Origin: Balanoglossus misakiensis
Lineage: Eukaryota; Hemichordata
DNA: 64,000 nt
Assembly (NCBI GenBank): GCA_040954595.2
Contig: CM082576.2
Location: 19,158,001 to 19,222,000 of the forward strand
Reading direction: 5' to 3'
The position numbers and the translations under genes are program-made. Position 1 is the stretch's first letter; each line of letters starts with the position of its first letter. Of this stretch, positions 28,524 through 39,316 are shown piece after piece. Below the pieces are notes generated by a model, which worked only from the letters and a program-made list of their open reading frames with translations, ran no database searches and was not told where the DNA came from.

Positions 28524-28943
28524 ATGTTCATGACAGGCTTCGCCTACCAACTCCTCTGAGTTAGCCCATACACTAGTTGTTTATTGGGAATTGGTATTGT
28601 TTATCTGACACAATTGTTCTTTCTACTCTGTATACAAAGTCACAACTTCACAACTACCAAATGCTATTGTTCTTGAATTATGCAGTGTTACCAAATGTCA
28701 CAGTTCAAACCACTGTATATAAAGAAGTATTGGCCATCCCGCCCCTCTCTCTTCATTCCGAACCTATTCCCAAGTGTACGCGGTACATTTGTTGGTGCCG
28801 AGACCAGGATGTCGGGCATGGAGAGAGAGAAGAACAGCAGAAGAGGCCACCGCAGTCAAACGACCAAACTCATCCGTAGGGTTGAAGATATAAATACAGG
28901 CGAAGTTCCTCAACAGATCGTTTTCCTAAAGGCCATAATTTGA
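28524..28943 (+). mobile_element. LTR retrotransposon fragment, BEL/Pao-like (LTR end, primer site, gag start)
   Basis: A TATA-like ACTGTATATAAAG (about 28710) lies in a probable LTR ending near 28787 (GCGGTACA). It is followed by TTGGTGCCGAGACCAGG (28792 on), the form of a primer-binding site in BEL/Pao and some Gypsy elements. A reading frame then starts MEREKNSRRGHRSQTTKLI and continues RRVEDINTGEVPQQ, basic and gag-like, before running into the inverted 69-bp array. Only this fragment is present. Family assignment is from memory of the motif and is tentative. Confidence 0.5.
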
Positions 28944-28964
28944 AACATGATAGATAAACTCAAG

Positions 28965-29386
28965 ATTTCCAAGCACTGACCCTGTCAATGCTTGGAAATT
29001 TCCAGGCTCTCACATTCCCCGAGTGACTGGATATTTCCGGCCACTAACCCTGTCAGTGCTTGGAAATTTCTAAGCTCTCACATTCCCTGAGTGTCTGGAA
29101 ATTTCCAACCACTGACCCTTGTCAGTGCTTGGAAATTTCCAGGCTCTCACATTCCCTGAGTGTCTGGAAATTTCCGACCACTGACCCTTGTCAGTGCTTG
29201 GAAATTTCTAAGCTCTCACATTCCCTGAGTGTCTGGAAATTTCCGACCACTGACCCTTGTCAGTGCTTGGAAATTTCCAGGCTCTCACATTCCCTGAGTG
29301 TCTGGAAATTCCCGACCACTGACCCTTGTCAGTGGTTGGAAATTTCCAGGCTCTCACATTTCCAAGCACTGACCCTTCTGGAGTGA
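28965..29386 (-). repeat. 69-bp tandem array, inverted
   Basis: Six units, the reverse complement of the array at 27538-28063 (TGGAAATTTCCAGGCTCTCA, CATTCCCTGAGTGTC, CCACTGACCCTTGTCAGTGC). The pair makes large subterminal inverted repeats. Confidence 0.95.
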
Positions 29387-29670
29387 CTAGCAATTTTTTG
29401 CAAATTGTACTATTAATTGAATTCATAATTTAGTTATTAGTTTTTTTCAATGAAATATTCAAATCCATACAACCTAAAGATGGCTCCTTCATTATTTCTA
29501 TGGAAATTTCACAGTTTATTCTTTTCTTTCTGCACACTCGCAAACATCTTGAAAATAATCATAGAAAAATATCGAAATATATTGTACTGTGAACAAAACA
29601 CTAATTTCCTTGAAAAAAGTTTAAAAAACGGCTACTTTTCGGAAATTGGAAAATGTTTTCTATACTGTTA

Positions 29671-32600
29671 CAGAGTAACCAGGCCATAGTGGACAGTGTT
29701 CTGCCCATTAATTTTGAGTGTTTGGTGGGGTCAACCTTTGCGTCAACATTAACCAGAGCACACAGTAACCAGGCCGTAGTGGACAGTGTTCTGCCCATTA
29801 ATTTTGAGTGTTTGGTGGGGTCAACCTTTGCGTCAACATTAACCAGAGCACACAGTAACCAGGCCATAGTGGACAGTGTTCTGCCCATTAATTTTGAGTG
29901 TTTGGTGGGGTCAACCTTTGCGTCAACATTAACCAGAGCACACAGTAACCAGGCCGTAGTGGACAGTGTTCTGCCCATTAATTTTGAGTGTTTGGTGGGG
30001 TCAACCTTTGCGTCAACATTAACCAGAGCACACAGTAACCAGGCCGTAGTGGACAGTGTTCTGCCCATTAATTTTGAGTGTTTGGTGGGGTCAACCTTTG
30101 CGTCAACATTAACCAGAGCACACAGTAACCAGGCCCTAGTGGACAGTGTTCTGCCCATTAATTTTGAGTGTTTGGTGGGGTCAACCTTTGCGTCAACATT
30201 AACCAGAGCACACAGTAACCAGGCCGTAGTGGACAGTGTTCTGCCCATTAATTTTGAGTGTTTGGTGGGGTCAACCTTTGCGTCAACATTAACCAGAGCA
30301 CACAGTAACCAGGCCATAGTGGACAGTGTTCTGCCCATTAATTTTGAGTGTTTGGTGGGGTCAACCTTTGCGTCAACATTAACCAGAGCACACAGTAACC
30401 AGGCCATAGTGGACAGTGTTCTGCCCATTAATTTTGAGTGTTTGGTGGGGTCAACCTTTGCGTCAACATTAACCAGAGCACACAGTAACCAGGCCGTAGT
30501 GGACAGTGTTCTGCCCATTAATTTTGAGTGTTTGGTGGGGTCAACCTTTGCGTCAACATTAACCAGAGCACACAGTAACCAGGCCATAGTGGACAGTGTT
30601 CTGCCCATTAATTTTGAGTGTTTGGTGGGGTCAACCTTTGCGTCAACATTAACCAGAGCACACAGTAACCAGGCCGTAGTGGACAGTGTTCTGCCCATTA
30701 ATTTTGAGTGTTTGGTGGGGTCAACCTTTGCGTCAACATTAACCAGAGCACACAGTAACCAGGCCAAAGTGGACAGTGTTCTGCCCATTAATTTTGAGTG
30801 TTTGGTGGGGTCAACCTTTGCGTCAACATTAACCAGAGCACACAGTAACCAGGCCGTAGTGGACAGTGTTCTGCCCATTAATTTTGAGTGTTTGGTGGGG
30901 TCAACCTTTGCGTCAACATTAACCAGAGCACACAGTAACCAGGCCATAGTGGACAGTGTTCTGCCCATTAATTTTGAGTGTTTGGTGGGGTCAACCTTTG
31001 CGTCAACATTAACCAGAGCACACAGTAACCAGGCCGTAGTGGACAGTGTTCTGCCCATTAATTTTGAGTGTTTGGTGGGGTCAACCTTTGCGTCAACATT
31101 AACCAGAGCACACAGTAACCAGGCCATAGTGGACAGTGTGCTGCCCATTAATTTTGAGTGTTTGGTGGGGTCAACCTTTGCGTCAACATTAACCAGAGCA
31201 CAGAGTAACCAGGCCATAGTGGACAGTGTTCTGCCCATTAATTTTGAGTGTTTGGTGGGGTCAACCTTTGCGTCAACATTAACCAGAGCACACAGTAACC
31301 AGGCCGTAGTGGACAGTGTTCTGCCCATTAATTTTGAGTGTTTGGTGGGGTCAACCTTTGCGTCAACATTAACCAGAGCACACAGTAACCAGGCCGTAGT
31401 GGACAGTGTTCTGCCCATTAATTTTGAGTGTTTGGTGGGGTCAACCTTTGCGTCAACATTAACCAGAGCACACAGTAACCAGGCCGTAGTGGACAGTGTT
31501 CTTCCCATTAATTTTGAGTGTTTGGTGGGGTCAACCTTTGCGTCAACATTAACTAGGCCAGAGTGGCCAGTATCGTGCCCATTAATTTTGAGTGTTTGGT
31601 GGGGTCAACCTTTGCGTCAACATTAACTAGGCCAGAGTGGCCAGTATCGTGCCCATTATTTTTGAGTGTTTGGTGGGGTCAACCTTTGCGTCAACATTAA
31701 CTAGGCCAGAGTGGCCAGTATCGTGCCCATTAATTTTGAGTGTTTGGTGGGGTCAACCTTTGCGTCAACATTAACTAGGCCAGAGTGGCCAGTATCGTGC
31801 CCATTAATTTTGAGTGTTTGGTGGGGGTCAACCTTTGCGTCAACATTAACCAGAGCACACAGTAACCAGGCCGTAGTGGACAGTGTTCTGCCCATTAATT
31901 TTGAGTGTTTGGTGGGGTCAACCTTTGCGTCAACATTAACCAGAGCACACAGTAACCAGGCCATAGTGGACAGTGTGCTGCCCATTAATTTTGAGTGTTT
32001 GGTGGGGTCAACCTTTGCGTCAACATTAACCAGAGCACACAGTAACCAGGCCATAGTGGACAGTGTTCTGCCCATTAATTTTGAGTGTTTGGTGGGGTCA
32101 ACCTTTGCGTCAACATTAACCAGAGCACACAGTAACCAGGCCGTAGTGGACAGTGTTCTGCCCATTAATTTTGAGTGTTTGGTGGGGTCAACCTTTGCGT
32201 CAACATTAACCAGAGCACACAGTAACCAGGCCGTAGTGGACAGTGTTCTGCCCATTAATTTTGAGTGTTTGGTGGGGTCAACCTTTGCGTCAACATTAAC
32301 CAGAGCACACAGTAACCAGGCCATAGTGGACAGTGTTCTGCCCATTTATTTTGAGTGTTTGGTGGGGTCAACCTTTGCGTCAACATTAACCAGAGCACAC
32401 AGTAACCAGGCCGTAGTGGACAGTGTTCTGCCCATTAATTTTGAGTGTTTGGTGGGGTCAACCTTTGCGTCAACATTAACCAGAGCACACAGTAACCAGG
32501 CTGTAGTGGACAGTGTTCTGCCCATTAATTTTGAGTGTTTGGTGGGGTCAACCTTTGCGTCAACATTAACCAGAGCACACAGTAACCAGGCCGTAGTGGA

Positions 32601-35545
32601 CAGTGTTCTGCCCATTAATTTTGAGTGTTTGGTGGGGTCAACCTTTGCGTCAACATAGACCAGAGCACACAGTAACCAGGCCGTAGTGGACAGTGTTCTG
32701 CCCATTAATTTTGAGTGTTTGGTGGGGTCAACCTTTGCGTCAACATTAACCAGAGCACACAGTAACCAGGCCATAGTGGACAGTGTGCTGCCCATTAATT
32801 TTGAGTGTTTGGTGGGGTCAACCTTTGCGTCAACATTAACCAGAGCACACAGTAACCAGGCCTTAGTGGACAGTGTTCTGCCCATTAATTTTGAGTGTTT
32901 GGTGGGGTCAACCTTTGCGTCAACATTAACCAGAGCACACAATAACCAGGCCGTAGTGGACAGTGTTCTGCCCATTAATTTTGAGTGTTTGGTGGTGTCA
33001 ACCTTTGCGTCAACATTAACCAGAGCACACAGTAACCAGGCCATAGTGGACAGTGTGCTGCCCATTAATTTTGAGTGTTTGGTGGGGTCAACCTTTGCGT
33101 CAACATTAACCAGAGCACACAGTAACCAGGCCATAGTGGACAGTGTTCTGCCCATTAATTTTGAGTGTTTGGTGGGGTCAACCTTTGCGTCAACATTAAC
33201 CAGAGCACACAGTAACCAGTCCGTAGTGGACAGTGTGCTGCCCATTAATTTTGAGTGTTTGGTGGGGTCAACCTTTGCGTCAACATTAACTAGGCCAGAG
33301 TGGCCAGTATCGTGCCCATTAATTTTGAGTGTTTGGTGGGGGTCAACCTTTGCGTCAACATTAACTAGGCCAGAGTGGCCAGTATCGTGCCCATTAATTT
33401 TGAGTGTTTGGTGGGGGTCAACCTTTGCGTCAACATTAACTAGGCCAGAGTGGCCAGTATCCTGCCCATTAATTTTGAGTGTTTGGTGGGGTCAACCTTT
33501 GCATCAACATTAACCAGAGCACACAGTAACCAGGCCATAGTGGACAGTGTTCTGCCCATTAATTTTGAGTGTTTGGTGGGGTCAACCTTTGCGTCAACAT
33601 TAACCAGAGCACACAGTAACCAGGCCATAGTGGACAGTGTGCTGCCCATTAATTTTGAGTGTTTGGTGGGGTCAACCTTTGCGTCAACATAGACCAGAGC
33701 ACACAGTAACCAGGCCGTAGTGGACAGTGTTCTGCCCATTAATTTTGAGTGTTTGGTGGGGTCAACCTTTGCGTCAACATTAACCAGAGCACACAGTAAC
33801 CAGGCCATAGTGGACAGTGTGCTGCCCATTAATTTTGAGTGTTTGGTGGGGTCAACCTTTGCGTCAACATTAACCAGAGCACACAGTAACCAGGCCATAG
33901 TGGACAGTGTTCTGCCCATTAATTTTGAGTGTTTGGTGGGGTCAACCTTTGCGTCAACATTAACCAGAGCACACAGTAACCAGGCCATAGTGGACAGTAT
34001 GCTGCCCATTGATTTTGAGTGTTTGGTGGGGTCAACCTTTGCGTCAACATTAACCAGAGCACACAGTAACCAGGCCATAGTGGACAGTGTTCTGCCCAAT
34101 AATTTTGAGTGTTTGGTGGTGTCAACCTTTGCGTCAACATTAACCAGAGCACACAGTAACCAGGCCATAGTGGACAGTGTGCTGCCCATTAATTTTGAGT
34201 GTTTGGTGGGGTCAACCTTTGCGTCAACATTAACCAGAGCACACAGTAACCAGGCCATAGTGGACAGTGTTCTGCCCATTAATTTTGAGTGTTTGGTGGG
34301 GTCAACCTTTGCGTCAACATTAACCAGAGCACACAGTAACCAGGCCATAGTGGACAGTGTTCTGCCCATTAATTTTGAGTGTTTGGTGGGGTCAACCTTT
34401 GCGTCAACATTAACCAGAGCACACAGTAACCAGTCCGTAGTGGACAGTGTGCTGCCCATTAATTTTGAGTGTTTGGTGGGGTCAACCTTTGCGTCAACAT
34501 TAACTAGGCCAGAGTGGCCAGTATCGTGCCCATTAATTTTGAGTGTTTGGTGGGGGTCAACCTTTGCGTCAACATTAACTAGGCCAGAGTGGCCAGTATC
34601 CTGCCCATTAATTTTGAGTGTTTGGTGGGGGTTAACCTTTGCGTCAACATTAACTAGGCCAGAGTGGCCAGTATCCTGCCCATTAATTTTGAGTGTTTGG
34701 TGGGGTCAACCTTTGCATCAACATTAACCAGAGCACACAGTAACCAGGCCATAGTGGACAGTGTTCTGCCCATTAATTTTGAGTGTTTGGTGGGGTCAAC
34801 CTTTGCATCAACATTAACCAGAGCACACAGTAACCAGGCCGTAGTGGACAGTGTGCTGCCCATTAATTTTGAGTGTTTGGTGGGGTCAACCTTTGCGTCA
34901 ACATTAACTAGGCCAGAGTGGCCAGTATCGTGCCCATTAATTTTGAGTGTTTGGTGGGGGTCAACCTTTGCGTCAACATTAACTAGGCCAGAGTGGCCAG
35001 TATCCTGCCCATTAATTTTGAGTGTTTGGTGGAGTCAACCTTTGCATCAACATTAACCAGAGCACACAGTAACCAGGCCATAGTGGACAGTGTTCTGCCC
35101 ATTAATTTTGAGTGTTTGGTGGGGTCAACCTTTGCATCAACATTAACCAGAGCACACAGTAACCAGGCCGTAGTGGACAGTGTGCTGCCCATTAATTTTG
35201 AGTGTTTGGTGGGGTCAACCTTTGCGTCAACATTAACCAGAGCACACAGTAACCAGGCCATAGTGGACAGTATGCTGCCCATTGATTTTGAGTGTTTGGT
35301 GGGGTCAACCTTTGCGTCAACATTAACTAGGCCAGAGTGGCCAGTATCGTGCCCATTAATTTTGAGTGTTTGGTGGGGACAACCTTTGCGTCTACATTAA
35401 CTAGGCCAGAGTGGCCAGTATGCTGCCTATTAATTTTGAGTGTTTGGTGGGGTCAACCTTTGCGTCAACATTAAGCAGGCCAGACAGTAACCAGGCCAGA
35501 GTGGACAGTATCCTGCCTATTAATTTTGAGTGATTTGTGGGTCAA
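29671..35545 (+). repeat. 90-bp satellite array, right block
   Basis: About 65 units of the same 90-bp repeat in the same orientation. The first twelve repeat the exact order of variants seen at 25921-27000. Blocks of the 74-bp deletion form occur near 31550-31830, 33286-33480, 34500-34690, 34905-35040 and 35325-35470. Further recurring variants: CAGTCCGTAG at 33217 and 34430; ACATAGACCAG at 32655 and 33690 (also 24830). Similarity ends near 35545, where GAGTGATTTGTGGG replaces the consensus. Confidence 0.97.
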
Positions 35546-36489
35546 TTTGATCAAATACTGCCTACCGCTGGCGCTGCATATTTGAAGAAATGTGAAAAGA
35601 TGGCAAGACAGGTTTGGTAAATGTGGGCCCCCTAACTGAAGCAAAAGCACAAACTTAAAACAAAGATATGAATTTGGAAGAGTTTTATTTAATACATATG
35701 AAAAATAATGAAGACTTATGCTTCAAAGTAAGTATCGACGGAGTCGAACCGCCAATGCTGCAATGGCATTATACCCATAATACTTTTTTGCTTTTTGCAT
35801 GAATTTCATTATTTTTCATATGCTGTGCAGCTAAAGTGTGGCTAGATGACTAACTGCTGATGTAAAATATCTTGCATACCAATTTGGAACAATTACCCCA
35901 AGTAGTGGTCAAACAGAAACAATGCTTGCATTCAATTTAAAACAAGGTGACAAAAGTGGTTGAAATGAAACAATAAGCAAAAACAGTGTTTATCAAACTG
36001 AAATAATGTGGTCGAAATGAAACAATGAGCAAAAACAGTGTTTATCAAACTGAAATAATGTGCCAAAATAGCTCCTGTTGATATTGCACAAAATTAACTG
36101 TTGCATTCTACCCTTGAGTTAATTTTTATTTCCAGGCAATTATGTGCTTAATACTAAATATTATCTATGGGTACAAACCATCAGTTTCTTAAGTGCAAAT
36201 CGCAAGAAGCTCCCCCATACAATTTTAGTGTTTTTTTAAATCAAGCAAGATAATTACATACTGTGTGATAAACTAACTAACTTTACGCGCCTGGGGACAG
36301 TTAAAAACCTCGAGCCAAATATAAAATGAGGAAAAACTGCCCCCTCCCCCGTTGTGAATTTTAAAAGGTTGGGGCTCAAACTAACCAGAATTGTCTTGCC
36401 GACTCCTATTTTTCTGTGTACATTTTGATGTATTGTTGTTACGCGAGATTGAGGATTCGTGTTGATGCGGGAATTACGATGACGAAAGC
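35546..36489. other. unique AT-rich DNA with one hairpin
   Basis: Apart from the hairpin at 35696-35824, a short tandem duplication of AACAATAAGCAAAAACAGTG-type sequence is seen near 35960-36060. No gene is recognised. Confidence 0.5.
35696..35824 (-). repeat. hairpin element with tRNA-like T arm
   Basis: CATATGAAAAATAATGAA (35696-35713) and its exact complement (35807-35824) are 18-bp arms. Between them the minus strand has GGCGGTTCGACTCCGTC, a good T arm and Pol III B box, followed by GATACTT that can pair with AAGTATT upstream. The D and anticodon arms are not convincing and the body is only about 56 nt, so this is tRNA-like or tRNA-derived at best. Confidence 0.35.
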
Positions 36490-36680
36490 AAAAAATCCAT
36501 CGGCGAATCAAACGGGCACACGGCGAAATTCCATTACACGACGATCCAACTGCGATGAAGAACGCGAACGCGGGTAACGTTGTAAAAAATCCATCGGCGA
36601 ATCAAACGGGCACACGGCGAAATTCCATTACATGACGAGCGACCTGCAATGAAGAACGCGAACGCGGGTAACGCTGCAAA
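36490..36680. repeat. 94-bp direct tandem duplication
   Basis: ATCCATCGGCGAATCAAACG through AACGCGAACGCGGGTAACG occurs twice, 94 bp apart, with a few changes. Confidence 0.85.
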
Positions 36681-37111
36681 AAATCCGCAGACAATTATTA
36701 CACGAATGCATAGCAACAATTATTTTACCCAACCTGACACTAATAAATTACCCAATGATTTTAAATTTCTTATTATTACACCCCAACTAATCATTATACC
36801 TTTGTAATATTAACACCGTTTATACACATCCCATAATGTTTATACCATCAAGTTAATACCATTTTATTATTATTATACCACCAAAACCATGTGTTACCCA
36901 TTTTTTTTATTATTACACCATTGATGTTAACACCTTTATATATTATACCGGTATTTACCCTCTGTACATGTACAGTTTTTATTTACCACGTGGCATTACT
37001 CATGTTTTTATAGTATTTTAATTACTTATCATACCCTTGAAACCATAATATTATACCCTTGCAGACAGTTTTATTATAGTACCCTTGTGCACAATGTCTT
37101 ATTAGTCATCA

Positions 37112-37345
37112 TACACCAACCCTTCACCATTTCATTAGATTATACCATTTTTATTAGCCTAACCTGTTTATACACCAACCCTTCACCATTTCATTAGATT
37201 ATACCATTTTTATTAGCCTAACCTGTTTATACACCAACCCTTCACCATTCCGTTAGATTATACCATTTTTTATTACCCTAACATATTCATACACCAACCC
37301 TTTACCATTCCCTCAGATTAAACCATTTTTATTAGCCTAACCTAT
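37112..37345. repeat. 59-bp tandem repeat, 4 copies
   Basis: TACACCAACCCTTCACCATT...TTATTAGCCTAACCTGTTTA repeats at 37112, 37171, 37230 and 37290, in a wider TTATTATACC-rich region (36720-37110). Confidence 0.9.
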
Positions 37346-37532
37346 TGACAGCATCCCTCTGGTTTTGATATTGTTATCTGGTGCGGCGTTGTTGTAGATA
37401 TTGATTAGACTCCCTCCGGCGATGATAATACCAATGAACCTATTGAAAAAAAAGAGTGAATATTATTAATTAGATCAGATCAACAAATCATGGCGTCGTT
37501 CATCCCTCTGGTCACAGGAGCATCATCTGGCG

Positions 37533-38250
37533 TCGTTACAGGTTTAAGTTCATCCCTCCAGTACAGTATAAGGTGGCGGCGTCGTTACAAGTATTAAGTT
37601 CATCTCTCCAGTACAGTATTAGGTGGCGGCGTCGTTACAAGTATTAACTTCATCTCTCCAGTACAGTATTAGGTGGCGGCGTCGTTACAAGTATTAACTT
37701 CATCTCTCCAGTACAGTATTAGGTGGCGGCGTCGTTACAAGTTTAAGTTCATCCCTCCAGTACAGTATTAGGTGGCGGCGTCGTTACAAGTATTAACTTC
37801 ATCTCTCCAGTACAGTATTAGGTGGCGGCGTCGTTACAAGTATTAACTTCATCTCTCCAGTACAGTATTAGGTGGCGGCGTCGTTACAAGTATTAACTTC
37901 ATCTCTCCAGTACAGTATTAGGTGGCGGCGTCGTTACAAGTATTAACTTCATCTCTCCAGTACAGTATTAGGTGGCGGCGTCGTTACAAGTATTAAGTTC
38001 ATCTCTCCAGTACAGTATTAGGTGGCGGCGTCGTTACAAGTATTAACTTCATCACTCCAGTACAGTATTAGGTGGCGGCGTCGTTACAAGTATTAACTTC
38101 ATCTCTCCAGTACAGTATTAGGTGGCGGCGTCGTTACAAGTATTAACTTCATCTCTCCAGTACAGTATTAGGTGGCGGCGTCGTTACAAGTTTAAGTTCA
38201 TACCTCCAGTACAGTATTAGGTGGCGACGTCGTTACAAATATTACACTCC
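37533..38250. repeat. 50-bp minisatellite, about 14 copies
   Basis: The unit is GTTACAAGTATTAACTTCAT plus CTCTCCAGTACAGTATTAGG plus TGGCGGCGTC. Copies are near identical. Flanks at 37396-37490 and 38236-38335 resemble each other (ACTCCCTCC, CCAA-GAACCTA, AAAAAAGA). Confidence 0.95.
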
Positions 38251-38335
38251 CTCCAGCAGCAGTGTTACCAAAGAACCTAATGTAAAAAAAGAATGAAATT
38301 ATTTTAATAATCTGATTAGGTCAAGTCATCATATT

Positions 38336-38980
38336 GATAAAGAAAACGACAAGAAGAAATCATTTAAAAATTAACGCTGCCAGCACCATTGGTTGGGCCC
38401 AAACGGTTCCCATTGTTACCAGGGTATGCCAAGGCTGTATTCTGCTGTGAATACCAAGATATATGAAAGCTGGTCAAAGGTTGCCCCAGGGTCATTGAAA
38501 ATCGCAAAAAATAGCGTCAAGGACACTGTGGTCTCATTTAGTGATTACACTAGAAAAAGTCTACACAGGAGTACAGACAGACAGACACACACATAGAGAG
38601 GCAATAAAATATGATGCCCCCCCCAGCCCCGAAAACATCTTGATCTTATGTATGCTGGCCTGGTACAATAGACAAACCAGCCAATTAATGAAAATTTTGT
38701 ACAAATACAGAGCTCAAAGTTGCATTTTAGTGAGCCCAAAAGCAAATTAACTCAATGTTACGACAAATTTTACTTTTGCCACTCAAAGTTTGCATCGGTG
38801 GGGTGGGATGGCAAGTACTCTTCCCTGATACAATAGACAAACCAGCCAATAAATGAAATGAGGTGAAGAATGAAGGTGAAGAATGAATAACTTTATTTGA
38901 TTCCATTATCTAAACAAACACATCCAATTAACTTCCTACTCAAATTTCAAAGTAATCAGTCATAGGTTTTGTAAATCATC
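38336..38980. other. dispersed repeat-like DNA, no gene
   Basis: ACAATAGACAAACCAGCCAA occurs at 38666 and 38830, and a GTACAGACAGACAGACACAC tail lies near 38570. These are typical of the dispersed repeats further right. Confidence 0.5.
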
Positions 38981-39229
38981 ATGAGAAATCACCCTGAAAC
39001 CAAATCAAATCAAAAATCATATAAGCCTAGTCGGGCTCTGCGCTCCAGCTCAAGGAACCAGTTGTGTGTACCAAAGTACAGACTCAAAACATATGGTGGA
39101 TGTGCCTTTTCCCTTGTCGCGCCACAACTTTGGAATTCTCTGCCATCTGACATTCAACAGGCTTCTAGTCTCAACATTTTCAAACAAAAACTCAAGACAT
39201 TTCTATTTGTCAAAGCCTACGAACACTGA
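38981..39229 (+). pseudogene. LINE reverse transcriptase C-terminal end, 5'-truncated
   Basis: It encodes YKPSRALRSSSRNQLCVPKY, RLKTYGGCAFSLVAPQLWNS, LPSDIQQASSLNIFKQKLKT and FLFVKAYEH, then stop. This is the well-known tail of CR1/L2-type LINE ORF2 proteins (Y-x-P-x-R-LRSS, AFS-x-x-AP-LWNSLP, SL-x-x-FK-x-LKT-LF). The upstream RT core is absent, as expected from 5' truncation during reverse transcription. Confidence 0.88.
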
Positions 39230-39316
39230 TGTTATACTTTCAGCGCCTTTGGAAATAACATTGTTATTGATTCTGGCGCTTTATAAATGTTTGTTTTGAT
39301 TTGATTTGATTTGATC
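39230..39316 (+). mobile_element. LINE 3' end with TTTGA repeat tail
   Basis: After the stop come GGCGCTTTATAAATG and then TTTTGATTTGATTTGATTTG. Short tandem repeats instead of poly(A) are usual at CR1/L2-type 3' ends. Unrelated repeat sequence starts immediately after. Confidence 0.85.

Larger units (their letters stand above)
27004..29668. mobile_element. 2.67-kb element with 33-bp perfect terminal inverted repeats inside the satellite
   Basis: The left end ACAGTATAGAAAACATTTTC (27004 on) and the right end (29636-29668) are perfect inverted copies over 33 bp. The flanking satellite reads AGAGC on the left and ACAGAGTAACC on the right, which join into a normal satellite variant. Inside are AT-rich end regions, two opposed 69-bp arrays, a foldback and an LTR fragment. 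No transposase is recognisable, so it would be non-autonomous. The superfamily is unknown. A 3-bp ACA target duplication is possible but ambiguous. Confidence 0.8.

Noticed and set aside
27488-29426. Open frames through the 69-bp arrays on both strands
   Set aside because: 69 is divisible by 3, so open frames arise by repetition. The peptides (such as EISRLSHSLSVWKFPTTDPC) are low-complexity products of the array.
22642-35400. Very long open reading frames on both strands (up to about 650 codons)
   Set aside because: They are the same 30 codons repeated by a 90-bp satellite; both strands are equally open and the 74-bp units break the frame. No domain, start context or splice logic supports a protein.
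35715-35775. Functional tRNA gene
   Set aside because: The T arm is good but the other arms do not fold into a cloverleaf and the body is too short; reported only as tRNA-like.
36254-36719. Two similar minus-strand frames with IRRWIF
   Set aside because: They come from the 94-bp tandem duplication and carry no recognisable domain.
22637-38250. CRISPR-like array
   Set aside because: The repeats are head-to-tail without unique spacers and the DNA is from an animal nuclear genome.
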